Below are positions 28,111-35,648 of a stretch of DNA of 64,000 bases, in pieces. Numbering within the stretch: position 1 is the first letter of the stretch; each line of letters starts with the position of its first letter. The position numbers and the translations under genes were made by a program. This stretch comes from Pseudooceanicola aestuarii (GTDB taxonomy: Bacteria > Pseudomonadota > Alphaproteobacteria > Rhodobacterales > Rhodobacteraceae). Below the pieces are notes generated by a model, which did not search any database, was not told where the DNA came from, and saw only the letters and a list, made by a program, of their open reading frames with translations. The stretch spans positions 496,001 to 560,000 of the forward strand of contig NZ_JAAFZC010000002.1 in assembly GCF_010614805.1 (NCBI RefSeq), given 5' to 3'.

Positions 28111-29526
28111 ATGCAGTATCTCACCAAGCCCCGAGGGCGGGGGTATTCGCTGCGCATGGTCACCCCAGATGTCCTGATAGGCACCAAGAACCCTTGGACG
28201 GGAAAGCCGTTCGGAAGAGAGATCAAGTTGGGTCTCAACACCCGCAGCCATGCAGAGGCGGTCCGACTTCGTGACGTGCGCATCGGACAGGTCAGGCAGC
28301 TTGAGGCGGAGGCGCTGGCGAATGCCGGAAGGAAGAACGTCGGCAAGATCATCGACCTGACGCCTGAGAGCGCCGCTGAGTGGCGACAGATGCGCGAGGA
28401 GGCCGATGACCCCGACGCCATTGACCTTGTCCTCACCGACGAACTGGAGCGGGCTGAGAGGGCCGGGAGAGGTCGGCAGGCTGAGACGTTCGGCAAGATG
28501 GTCTTCAGGGGTGCGATTCCCTTGGGCAAGGCACTGGAGATGTACCTAGAGGAGCGCAGAGAAGGGAACCCCTACGGCTACGATCCCTTGGCGATCACCA
28601 CAGCGATGAACGTCAGGTCTTCGATGAAACACCTTGTCGCGTTCCTTGGCGGAGAAAACCCGACCTTGCACGACGTCACCCCTGACAGGGTCTTCAGATT
28701 CAGGAACGAATACCTACCCTTGGCGGCGAAGGTAAGCGTGAAGACTGTGGCGAAGCACACAACGCTCCTTCGAGGGCTGTGGGCTTGGGCCATCACGGAC
28801 AAGCGGCTCCTGAAATCGAGAAGCGGCAAGCCGATTAGAAACCCGTGGATCGTGCAGGAGCAAAGGACATCGAAGAAGCTGGCGACGAAGAAGAAACCTG
28901 ATGAGAAACGCGATGCATTCACGCCTGATCAGGTGACCAAGCTGTTCGAAGGCTTTCCCGCTTGGGGCAACAGGCAAGGCGACCTTCTACGGCTGGCACT
29001 GGCGACCGGATGCCGGGTGGACGAGATCGGGGCGCTGAAGCTGGAACACGTCTCCAGTGATGGCTCAGGCTTCGATATCGTGAAGGGAAAGACTGACAAC
29101 GCGAAGCGGTACATTCCGGTTGTGGAGAAGGCCCAGCGCCTCTTGGCTCAGAGGGTCGAGATGGTGAAGGACATGCAAGAAGGGACGCCCGAGGAGCAGC
29201 TACGGCTTTTTCCTGAGTGGCCGCTGAAGCCTTCGACGCAGAAGGTGAACTCAGCATCCCAGTGGTTCACCCGGTACAGGCGGCAGGCGCTGGGCGCTGA
29301 GACCGACGGCAGGTTGGCGATGCACTCCTTCAGGCACACTTGGCGGACTATGGCGCGTCGGGCCGGTGTTGCTGAGGATCGCATCCACGAGCTTGGTGGA
29401 TGGAGCGACGAGCAGAAGAACACCTCCAAGGACTACGATCACGGTCTGGGCAACGAGCTTCTTCGTGAGGAGCAGGGCAAGGTGTGGAAGGCCCTGAAGG
29501 ACGCCGGGTATCTTGAGGCTTTCTAG
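28111..29526 (+). CDS. Tyrosine-type site-specific integrase
   Basis: The 471-residue integrase has an N-terminal arm-binding-type region (MQYLTKPRGRGYSLRM, as in DUF6538-type integrases), a core-binding domain (about 150-260) and a catalytic domain. The catalytic domain has the first Arg in ATGCRVDEIG, the HxxR box HSFRHTW, GGWSDEQ and a C-terminal Tyr in SKDYDHG. It would integrate and excise the element at tRNA-Ser. The frame is open upstream to 28033, but that stretch carries the GTGGTACA repeats; ATG 28111 fits the family start. It reads inward from attL. Confidence 0.93.
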   Translation: MQYLTKPRGRGYSLRMVTPDVLIGTKNPWTGKPFGREIKLGLNTRSHAEAVRLRDVRIGQVRQLEAEALANAGRKNVGKIIDLTPESAAEWRQMREEADDPDAIDLVLTDELERAERAGRGRQAETFGKMVFRGAIPLGKALEMYLEERREGNPYGYDPLAITTAMNVRSSMKHLVAFLGGENPTLHDVTPDRVFRFRNEYLPLAAKVSVKTVAKHTTLLRGLWAWAITDKRLLKSRSGKPIRNPWIVQEQRTSKKLATKKKPDEKRDAFTPDQVTKLFEGFPAWGNRQGDLLRLALATGCRVDEIGALKLEHVSSDGSGFDIVKGKTDNAKRYIPVVEKAQRLLAQRVEMVKDMQEGTPEEQLRLFPEWPLKPSTQKVNSASQWFTRYRRQALGAETDGRLAMHSFRHTWRTMARRAGVAEDRIHELGGWSDEQKNTSKDYDHGLGNELLREEQGKVWKALKDAGYLEAF

Positions 29527-29799
29527 GTGCCACCATTGAAGATAGCCACGGCGTCTGTGGTGGGACGACGCTCCCACAGGACGAGGGGTCTCAAATATCG
29601 AGACGCCTTTTCACGCGCGGTGGTTTCTTCGGCTGGTCCTATGGCTCCTTCCTTGGGTCTCTTGCCACGAGGTGATGACACCTTGTGCGGGGCCTGAGGG
29701 AGGGCTGAGGTGCTCCCTTGGGTATGCAACCTCTGGCCATGCAGATTGCATAGGCTTGGACCAGCGATTTGGACCCACGCAACCGAAGAGAACCCAGAA

Positions 29800-30561
29800 A
29801 TGACTGAAATAAAACAGGGCGTTACGCGCCCAAGACGTATGCGCTTGCCTCTAAAAGCGTTGAAAACCGAACCGGACGACTTCCAGTTCCGCGAGTTCGA
29901 GGTAACGGAAGACCACGTACGCAGCCTGGAAGATGCCCTGAAGTCCGGTGCCGAGCTTGATCCGCTGACCGTGTGGAAGCGAGACGATGACGACTTTGTC
30001 GTGGTGGACGGTCACCATAGACATGCGGCGTACTGCGCCAGCGGACATACCAAGCCGGTCCCCGTCGTGGTTCACGAATGCAGCGAACGCGATGCGATGC
30101 TTCTAGCCTTACGCGAGAACAGCAAGACCAAGCTGCCCATGACGAAGACGGAGCGCACCAACGCAGCGTGGCGGCTTGTCTGCTCCGACCACGAACTGTC
30201 GAAGGCGGAGACCGTCAGCGCTACAGGCGTGAGCGATGGCACCGTGGCGAAGATGCGCAAGACCCGGCGCCGCCTTGATGAACAGGACACTCCCCTGCCT
30301 GAAACATGGTGGGAGGCAATGCGGGTCTTGAAGGGAACGGAAAGACCGGAGTGGGATGACGACATGAAGGAACAGATGATCGAAGCAAGGGCAAGGCAGC
30401 TGGACGACGCGGCAGGCAAAGAGATTGGCTACATGGCGGAGCGGCAATGGGAAGCGCTGGCAATCGTCCTTGAGCGCCGTCTGAGTTCTCAAGTGCTGGG
30501 CTACGTACTGGACGAGCTACGGTTCAGGAACGAGGAGGACGACTTCGAGACGCCATTCTGA
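29800..30561 (+). CDS. ParB/Srx-fold nuclease-like domain protein
   Basis: 253 residues. Residues about 20-105 form a ParB N-terminal domain, with the FQFREFEVTEDHVRSLEDALKSG region and the DGHHRHAA motif (about residues 73-80) matching the family's nucleotide/DNA-handling box. A helical segment with a possible helix-turn-helix (SKAETVSATGVSDGTVAKMR, about 136-155) follows. Such stand-alone ParB-like proteins in islands act as transcription or partition factors; no parA is nearby, so plasmid-type partitioning is unlikely. ATG 29800 has a purine-rich GAAGAGAA upstream; an earlier in-frame start gives an implausible leader. Confidence 0.75.
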   Translation: MTEIKQGVTRPRRMRLPLKALKTEPDDFQFREFEVTEDHVRSLEDALKSGAELDPLTVWKRDDDDFVVVDGHHRHAAYCASGHTKPVPVVVHECSERDAMLLALRENSKTKLPMTKTERTNAAWRLVCSDHELSKAETVSATGVSDGTVAKMRKTRRRLDEQDTPLPETWWEAMRVLKGTERPEWDDDMKEQMIEARARQLDDAAGKEIGYMAERQWEALAIVLERRLSSQVLGYVLDELRFRNEEDDFETPF

Positions 30562-30667
30562 GAACCGGCTTCTTGATGCCCCGAAAATCTGAACGGCTTA
30601 CTATACATGGCCGCGAAGCGCTTTTCCCCCCTTTGGTGATGAGGGGCCACAGGGGGGAAGCGATGGC

Positions 30668-30868
30668 ATGTCCGAAGCCACGGACCAGCTGTCAGGACGT
30701 TCCCAGCACTCGCCCCTTGGTGACGAAAACCTGCACCCGACCAGCACACCATCCAAGCTCTCCATCACCCAAACTCTCGATGCGGGCGACAGGGAACCAG
30801 CGGCAGGCCGGTCGGACAACGAACGTGACATGGAACAGGAAGAAGGGAAGCGTGTAGCAGCGCATTGA
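30668..30868 (+). CDS. Possible small hydrophilic protein
   Basis: A 66-residue reading frame (MSEATDQLSGRSQHSPLG...) starting ten bases after a GGGGGGAAG tract. It is rich in Ser, Glu and Arg, resembles nothing I know, and overlaps another open frame of similar length. Codon third positions are moderately GC-rich. It could equally be non-coding. Confidence 0.3.
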   Translation: MSEATDQLSGRSQHSPLGDENLHPTSTPSKLSITQTLDAGDREPAAGRSDNERDMEQEEGKRVAAH

Positions 30869-31057
30869 TGAGCCTTTCTGTCTGGTTGGATTGTTGCGTG
30901 GTTGAGAGGTCAGGGAGTAGCGCACCTTCCAATTGAGGACTCTGCGGCATCCTGACTCAGTCTAGGGTGTCGCTCCCCTTTGTCCGCAAGGGTATGGGCT
31001 AACGTACACGCGCAACAGGCTCCATAAAGGCGTCCTTAAGGGTTGCCTTGAGTCAAC

Positions 31058-31097
31058 GGACATTGATATAAAAGGACACTACTCAATCGGACACTAC
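31058..31097 (+). repeat. GGACA direct repeats before the serine recombinase gene
   Basis: GGACA occurs at 31058, 31074 and 31089 (spacing 16 and 15), the last two as GGACACTAC. The array ends ten bases before the recombinase ATG, so it overlaps the promoter or leader and may bind the recombinase or the ParB-like protein. Confidence 0.5.
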
Positions 31098-31106
31098 GGA
31101 GCCATC

Positions 31107-31739
31107 ATGTCTCAAACCATTCTGTACGCCCGCGTCAGCACCAAAGATCAGAACCTCGACCACCAGCTTACGCAAGCGGAGGCCGCAGGCCATAAAGTCG
31201 ATGAGGTCGTGGCGGACCATGGTATCTCTGGCATCACCACTCATTTATGTGGCCGTCCGGAAGGCAAACGTCTCTACGACAAGTTGCGAAGGGGTGACGT
31301 TTTGGTCGTCCGCTGGGTAGATCGGTTGGGGCGGAACTACCAAGACGTGACGGATACCATCCGGGACTTCATGCGGCGGGGCGTCGTAATCCGAACTGTG
31401 ATTAACAACATGACCTTTGACGGAGCCACCTCAGACCCCACGCAGATGGCCGTAAGAGACGCTCTCATAGGGTTCATGGCCGCGACGGCACAGGCCCAAG
31501 CGGAAGCCATCAAAGAAGCCCAGAAGGCCGGCATAGAGGCCAGCAAGGCCAATCCTGCGAAGTACCGAGGCAAGAAGCCCAGCTACAACCGAGAGACGCT
31601 CTTGCAGGTCCAATCCATGCTATCCGAGGGCCAGAGGCCAAGTTGGATCGCAAGTGCCACGGGCTTGACCCGGCAGACGGTACTGAGAATAAAGGCTGAC
31701 CCTGTGGCTGCACACGCCGCTGTGGACCGATGGCGATAG
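31107..31739 (+). CDS. Serine recombinase (resolvase/invertase family)
   Basis: The 210-residue protein has the resolvase N-terminal catalytic domain, with YARVSTKDQN carrying the nucleophile Ser11, the RWVDRLGRN active-site arginines near residue 70, and a C-terminal helix-turn-helix of the Hin type (RPSWIASATGLTRQTVLRI). The size is that of a resolvase/DNA invertase, not a large serine integrase. No inverted-repeat invertible segment is evident beside it. It may control the island's state or resolve multimers. Confidence 0.93.
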   Translation: MSQTILYARVSTKDQNLDHQLTQAEAAGHKVDEVVADHGISGITTHLCGRPEGKRLYDKLRRGDVLVVRWVDRLGRNYQDVTDTIRDFMRRGVVIRTVINNMTFDGATSDPTQMAVRDALIGFMAATAQAQAEAIKEAQKAGIEASKANPAKYRGKKPSYNRETLLQVQSMLSEGQRPSWIASATGLTRQTVLRIKADPVAAHAAVDRWR

Positions 31740-31795
31740 AAGTGATCGCCCGTTCCTTCGTAGGGCAAGAAGGTCGTATGTGAACGACTGCAAAA

Positions 31796-32362
31796 ATGGG
31801 GACTCCTATGCTCATAGACGGACAAACAGTCTTCTCTAGACCGACCTTGGTCGCTGGCCGAACGCTCCTGTCGACAGTGGCGATAGTCATCATCATTGAC
31901 GCTTACGGGCTGGACCTTTCAGGGTTGGAGCTTCTGGGGGTTCCCATACCTGCAGAGAAGCTAAACGGGCCGTTGGCATGGGGCATCGGTTTGCTTCTCT
32001 TGAGCTACGCTGTGAACTGGTTCACCGACGTGTTGTCATATGTCGGATGGAACAGTGGGGAGCGTGTCCAGAAGCAATCTGTTTGGGGAGGCGGTAAAGC
32101 TGAAGCTTTGCAAACAAAACTCGCCAATCTCATATGGAGCCTATCAAGCACGGCTAAGGAGGTTGAAACAGATATCAAAGCAGGCAAAGCGCAAAGTGAG
32201 GCCGTGGACGATCTGAAGGGAGCCGTGGAGCAACTAAGTGAGATCAAGCGAGGTATATCCCGGTTAAGGCTAGTTGGAGGGCTGTTTGTCTATGTGTGGC
32301 ACGGCTTAGTTCCGTTGGGTGCTACTGCATGGGCTATGTGCATTCTTCTGCGTATTCATTGA
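31796..32362 (+). CDS. Small membrane protein with cytoplasmic coiled-coil region
   Basis: 188 residues with predicted helices at about 20-38, 60-80 and 160-183, and between the last two a hydrophilic helical stretch (about 105-155, heptad-like, rich in Lys/Glu/Leu). I do not recognise a family. ATG at 31808 is an alternative start. It is the last gene before attR, the usual place for accessory cargo, so a role in host interaction or exclusion is possible but unsupported. Confidence 0.6.
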   Translation: MGTPMLIDGQTVFSRPTLVAGRTLLSTVAIVIIIDAYGLDLSGLELLGVPIPAEKLNGPLAWGIGLLLLSYAVNWFTDVLSYVGWNSGERVQKQSVWGGGKAEALQTKLANLIWSLSSTAKEVETDIKAGKAQSEAVDDLKGAVEQLSEIKRGISRLRLVGGLFVYVWHGLVPLGATAWAMCILLRIH

Positions 32363-32428
32363 AGCCCAAGCTAATGCCCTTCCCTTTCGACTTTGAGCTT
32401 AATACACTATCAAAACGGCTGCGGTAGA

Positions 32429-32465
32429 TGTGGTACACCTCGATATCCGGATAAAGATGTACCAC
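32429..32465 (+). repeat. Putative integrase arm-type sites, right end
   Basis: TGTGGTACACCTC at 32429-32441 is identical to the left-end 13-mer; ATGTACCAC at 32457-32465 is the inverse of the left-end GTGGTACAT. They lie 50-90 bp inside attR. Confidence 0.6.
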
Positions 32466-32516
32466 AAGAGCCACATAACGTACTGATATTACTGGACATC
32501 CCTGTGACGAGATCGT

Positions 32517-32534
32517 ATCCCTGTCTCTCCGCCA
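32517..32534 (+). repeat. attR copy of the 18-bp att core
   Basis: Exact copy of the tRNA-Ser 3' end including CCA, without the rest of a tRNA. It marks the right boundary of the island. Confidence 0.92.
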
Positions 32535-32767
32535 CTCGCTCCCAGCATCAGTAATGCTCGGCAGATGTCAGGTGCTCCCCCCCGCGCGTGGGATCTGACG
32601 GATCAGGCGCCATCCTTCAGACTTGGAACGGGCCTTCACCGTTGCAACGGATAGGCGTGGCGGATGGTCCTTCCGGACACTTTCGCCGAACCTGGGAAGT
32701 CTGAGCCCATTTCGACAAACAGTCCCCGAACCCCGCTCTGCATTTGGTCGCGGTCCTGGCACCGCTC

Positions 32768-32953
32768 TCACTCGTCAAGCGCAGTCAACCTGTCTTCCTT
32801 GTGTTCGGCGATAGGTTCGGTCTCGTCGCTTTCGATTTCGTAGTGCGGCGCCTCTGTCGACGCAGGGCGGCGGTAGCCCTTGCGGTCGAAATCGGCCTCG
32901 TGAACCTTCGTGTCGCGCCCGCTGACGCGACCTGCCCCTCCCGGGCTTGTCAT
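32768..32953 (-). CDS. Small acidic hypothetical protein
   Basis: A 61-residue frame starting MTSPGGAGRVSGRDTKVHEADFDRKGYRRP and ending with a Glu/Asp-rich tail (ESDETEPIAEHKEDRL). The composition looks coding and the frame agrees with a GGAGGTG tract some 15 bases upstream; a start at 32977 (MEVTWHPAM...) is possible. It is nearly back-to-back with the GreA-like mini-gene. Function unknown. Confidence 0.4.
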   Translation of the reverse strand: MTSPGGAGRVSGRDTKVHEADFDRKGYRRPASTEAPHYEIESDETEPIAEHKEDRLTALDE

Positions 32954-32975
32954 GGCGGGATGCCAAGTCACCTCC

Positions 32976-33182
32976 ATGATCAGCGACGAGGGCGCGCGTA
33001 CCGGCGTGCTGTCCATGGGCCCCACGCCGATCCCGGGGCATGTTCTCGTGACTTCCCTGCTGGGGGCGACCCTGATCGGGATGCGAAAATTGCAAAAAAT
33101 GCCGCTGCTGCGGGACGATGGGCAAATCGAGACGGTGCTCGTGCTGGACCTGCGCCCATCTCCGGAGCACGAGGCGGCCTGA
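32976..33182 (+). CDS. GreA/GreB C-terminal-domain-like mini-protein or gene remnant
   Basis: About 68 residues (start MISDEGARTGVL) containing GHVLVTSLLGATLIGM and a following DDGQIETVLVLDLRP strand. This aligns by eye with the FKBP-like C-terminal domain of GreA/GreB/Rnk (the SxLSPLGAALLGL motif). The N-terminal coiled-coil part of such proteins is missing: an in-frame stop lies at 32901-32903. Either a reduced stand-alone domain or the 3' remnant of a lost gene. It precedes a complete Rnk-like gene. Confidence 0.45.
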   Translation: MISDEGARTGVLSMGPTPIPGHVLVTSLLGATLIGMRKLQKMPLLRDDGQIETVLVLDLRPSPEHEAA

Positions 33183-33257
33183 TGCCACCTGGCCGGGTTC
33201 GCGACGTTGACCACAACCCCAAGATCCACGCCACCAGCGGGCGGAAAGGAAAATCGG

Positions 33258-33701
33258 ATGAACGTGCAACGCTCCAACTCACGCGGCAGGGGGCGGCGGC
33301 CCAAGGTCGTCATCGGCGCCGATAGCCTGGACAGGCTCGAAGCCCTTGCGGAAGGTGCAATCCAGCGAAACCCGGATCTTGCCGATCGGTTGGTCGGCGA
33401 GATTGGTCGGGCGCGTATCGTTCCGGCGGCGAAACTTCCGCCGGACGTCGTGGCAACCGGACAGGCGGTCACCTACCGCGACGAGGCGACCGGACAGGAA
33501 AAGACGGTCACGCCCGTCTTTCCCGAAGACGCCGACATCGCGCAGGGCCAAATTTCCATCCTGACGCCTATCGGGGTGGCCCTGATCGGTCTGGCCGAAG
33601 GCGCTTCGCTGCCCCGGGAGACCAGGGACGGCCAGCGCAGAATGCTGACCGTGATGCATGTCGGCCCTCCAAAAGCCTTCGAAGAGCCGGAGACCCCGTG
33701 A
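33258..33701 (+). CDS. Rnk-like nucleoside-diphosphate-kinase regulator / GreA-type factor
   Basis: 147 residues: an N-terminal coiled coil (VVIGADSLDRLEALAEGAIQ) and a GreA/GreB-type C-terminal domain with ISILTPIGVALIGLAEG near residues 95-112. Rnk proteins bind RNA polymerase through the secondary channel. AAAGGAAAA precedes the ATG at 33258. An N-terminally longer reading from 33207 is less likely. Confidence 0.82.
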   Translation: MNVQRSNSRGRGRRPKVVIGADSLDRLEALAEGAIQRNPDLADRLVGEIGRARIVPAAKLPPDVVATGQAVTYRDEATGQEKTVTPVFPEDADIAQGQISILTPIGVALIGLAEGASLPRETRDGQRRMLTVMHVGPPKAFEEPETP

Positions 33702-33874
33702 ACCGTTGCCCCAGGGGGCAGGTTGACCCGATACCGGGGCTTGAACGAGACAGAGCCTGCGCGAAGGATATTGAGACATCCGCCGAGATCGCCGCAAGTT
33801 TCGGCGGCGCACGCCTTCGTTTTTGCCCGGCACTGCGGTACCCTCTTTCCACTGCAACACGCACGAGGATCCCC

Positions 33875-34525
33875 ATGGCGGGTGACGAAACCGACGGAGG
33901 CACCAGCCCCTGTTTCGCCCATCTTCTGATCGACGGGCAACCGGTCGACCCTGAGACCGCGCGGGACGTGGCACGATTCAGACGTGCGGAGCGGGCGCGA
34001 CTGGTCGCGGCGCGCGCGCTACCTTCGAAGGCGCGCGCGCGAGCAACTGCCAGGCTGATAGCAGGGCTTGACCGGATCATCGTCGCCGCGCCCGGCGTCA
34101 CCATCTCCGCCTATTGGCCGATCCGGGGGGAGCCGGATCTTCGCGCCTGGATGGAGCGCGCCCATGCCGCCGGCGCGCGGATCCTGCTGCCCGTCGTCGT
34201 CGAGAAACACCAGCCCATCGAATTTCGCGCCTGGGCGCCGGGCTGCCGCATGACTCGCGGTTTCTGGAACATCCCGGTCCCGGCAACGGGCGCGCACCAC
34301 GAGCCTGACATTGTCATCGCACCGCTGGTCGGCGTCGATGACGCGCTTTACCGCCTGGGCAATGGCGGGGGGTATTATGACCGTACGCTGGCGCGGCTGG
34401 AGCCGTCGCCCCGTATCATCGGCGCAGGCTTCGCCGGCTGCCGTCTGCCGACAATCTTTCCGATGCCCTGGGATGTGCCGATGAACGAAGTCCTGCTGTC
34501 GGACGGGACATATCTGCAACGATGA
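33875..34525 (+). CDS. 5-formyltetrahydrofolate cyclo-ligase family protein
   Basis: 216 residues with the family's three hallmarks: basic N-terminal RRAERARLVAAR, a phosphate-binding basic stretch, and the signature GNGGGYYDRTL near residue 165. The enzyme converts 5-formyl-THF to methenyl-THF using ATP, returning stored folate to one-carbon metabolism. ATG 33875 is preceded by CGAGGAT; the frame is open back to 33698, but that portion has no family similarity. Confidence 0.9.
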   Translation: MAGDETDGGTSPCFAHLLIDGQPVDPETARDVARFRRAERARLVAARALPSKARARATARLIAGLDRIIVAAPGVTISAYWPIRGEPDLRAWMERAHAAGARILLPVVVEKHQPIEFRAWAPGCRMTRGFWNIPVPATGAHHEPDIVIAPLVGVDDALYRLGNGGGYYDRTLARLEPSPRIIGAGFAGCRLPTIFPMPWDVPMNEVLLSDGTYLQR

Positions 34526-34570
34526 CAGCGCGCCAAGGACGCCGGAGCGGCAAGCGGGGGAAGCGGCAGG

Positions 34571-34951
34571 CTATGCGCCGCCTTCGGTCAGATCCTGCGC
34601 AAGCATCAGGGCGTTGCCATCCGGGTCATAGAACGTCGCCGTCTTGACCATCCCCTCGACGACATCGGTCGGCCCGTCGAATGTGACGCCGTGATGTTCC
34701 AGAAGCCGCCGCGCGCTGTCCAGATCGGCGATGCCGAAGACCGGCACGCAATTGCCGGGGGCGGGCTGCGTATGCTCTCCCAATCCGAGGGAAACGCCAG
34801 GCGTGTTGGTCCGCAATTCCGACCAACCGGCGTCGTCGGCGTGGTAAAGCACGGCAAAACCCAACAGGTTTTCATACCATTGCGCGCTTGCGTGGCGGTC
34901 CTTGACGGACAGGGCGAGGGTAATCGTCTGATCGACTGAAATGACCGGCAT
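34571..34951 (-). CDS. VOC (glyoxalase/bleomycin-resistance) family protein
   Basis: 126 residues in the two-module beta-alpha-beta VOC layout, with SVKDRHASAQWYENLLGF near the start and the TATFYDPDGNALML end that carries the metal-ligand region. Members include metal-dependent isomerases, dioxygenases and drug-binding proteins. It is divergent from the HxlR-type regulator and shares a palindromic operator with it, so its expression is probably induced by the compound the regulator senses. Confidence 0.85.
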   Translation of the reverse strand: MPVISVDQTITLALSVKDRHASAQWYENLLGFAVLYHADDAGWSELRTNTPGVSLGLGEHTQPAPGNCVPVFGIADLDSARRLLEHHGVTFDGPTDVVEGMVKTATFYDPDGNALMLAQDLTEGGA

Positions 34952-34972
34952 GGGCTTTCCTGAGTATCAAAA

Positions 34973-34992
34973 ATAAAGTAACTATACTTTAT
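34973..34992. promoter_or_regulatory. Palindromic operator between VOC gene and HxlR-type regulator
   Basis: ATAAAGTA-ACTA-TACTTTAT, a perfect 8-bp inverted repeat in an AT-rich island. It contains -10-like hexamers on both strands (TATACT plus, TATAGT minus) and its right end overlaps the regulator's ATG. Confidence 0.7.
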
Positions 34993-35557
34993 GGACATAA
35001 CGATTTTTGTCAACCTGACGTCAAGGGCTTGGGGGCTGCCTATTCTCTCAAAGCTGCACGCCGGCGTACCGGGACGGCAAGCGCCACTGTTGGCCGCGAC
35101 CGGCGCGGGCAGAAGCGCCTTCGCGCAAAGCGTCGAACACCTCATCATCCTTGGGCTGCTGGAGCGAAACCCCGGCCATGGCCATCCGCTACGCCCGGAA
35201 TTCCGACTTACCCCCAAAGGGGTGGTCGCTGCCGAGATTGCCGGCAGGATCTACGATGTTGTCAAGACGGCCGACCTGGACCTGCTGCGCCGGTCCTGGA
35301 CGCTGCCGGTTCTGACCGCGCTACAGGCACCCCGCCATTTCACCGGGATCAAGCGCAGCTTGCACACGATATCGGATCGCGCCCTGTCGCAATCGTTGAA
35401 AGCCATGGAAGCCAGAAACTGGGTGCAGCGCAGCATCGACGGCGCCGCCCGCCCGCCCCGGCCGCTCTATCGCTCCGTGAACACTGGCGGGCTGATCAGC
35501 GAGGTGACAGCACCGTCGATTAGGCTTGCGCAGGGATCCAACGGCGTACAGGTGTAA
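34991..35557 (+). CDS. Tandem HxlR-type winged-helix transcriptional regulator
   Basis: 188 residues containing two HxlR-like winged-helix modules. The first (about 8-85) runs from SRAWGLPILSKLHAG to LRPEFRLTPKG; the second (about 95-165) from RRSWTLPVLTALQA to the PRPLYRSVNTG wing. Ordinary HxlR proteins have one module in about 110 residues and dimerise. The only start that keeps module one is ATG 34991, which has no ribosome-binding site and lies in the palindrome, so a leaderless transcript is likely. It probably represses itself and the divergent VOC gene. Confidence 0.8.
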   Translation: MDITIFVNLTSRAWGLPILSKLHAGVPGRQAPLLAATGAGRSAFAQSVEHLIILGLLERNPGHGHPLRPEFRLTPKGVVAAEIAGRIYDVVKTADLDLLRRSWTLPVLTALQAPRHFTGIKRSLHTISDRALSQSLKAMEARNWVQRSIDGAARPPRPLYRSVNTGGLISEVTAPSIRLAQGSNGVQV

Positions 35558-35648
35558 GTGGCCGTTGCGACCAATGGCCCAAACTTCGCTTCGGGCGTTT
35601 CCGCTGTCCGGGCCTTTGACCGACGATTTCGGCCTTGCGGTTGGCGGG

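Larger units (their letters stand above)
30562..31106 (+). other. Gene-poor stretch between ParB-like and recombinase genes
   Basis: 545 bp holding one doubtful small ORF (30668-30868) and, near the right end, three regularly spaced GGACA elements before the recombinase. No other feature could be supported on either strand. Confidence 0.5.
27976..32534 (+). mobile_element. 4.6-kb integrative island in tRNA-Ser(CGA)
   Basis: The element is bounded by exact 18-bp repeats, carries a tyrosine integrase directly next to attL, and contains a ParB-like protein, a serine recombinase, a small membrane protein and perhaps one small orphan. Its base composition is visibly less GC-rich than its flanks. 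No capsid, portal, conjugation or replication gene is present, so it is a minimal island or phage satellite that would need help to move. Shared GTGGTACA motifs near both ends are likely integrase arm sites. Confidence 0.88.

Noticed and set aside
29523..29729. 68-codon minus-strand frame downstream of the integrase
   Set aside because: No family similarity and no ribosome-binding site; it lies in a 273-bp gap that may simply hold the ParB-like gene's leader.
30573..30857. 94-codon frame overlapping the small island ORF
   Set aside because: No good ribosome-binding site and unusual Pro/Arg/Lys composition; I kept only the 30668-30868 frame, at low confidence.
33702..33874. Possible 6S RNA upstream of the 5-formyl-THF cyclo-ligase gene
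   Set aside because: The position is suggestive from other bacteria, but I could not draw the long central-bubble hairpin in these 173 bp.
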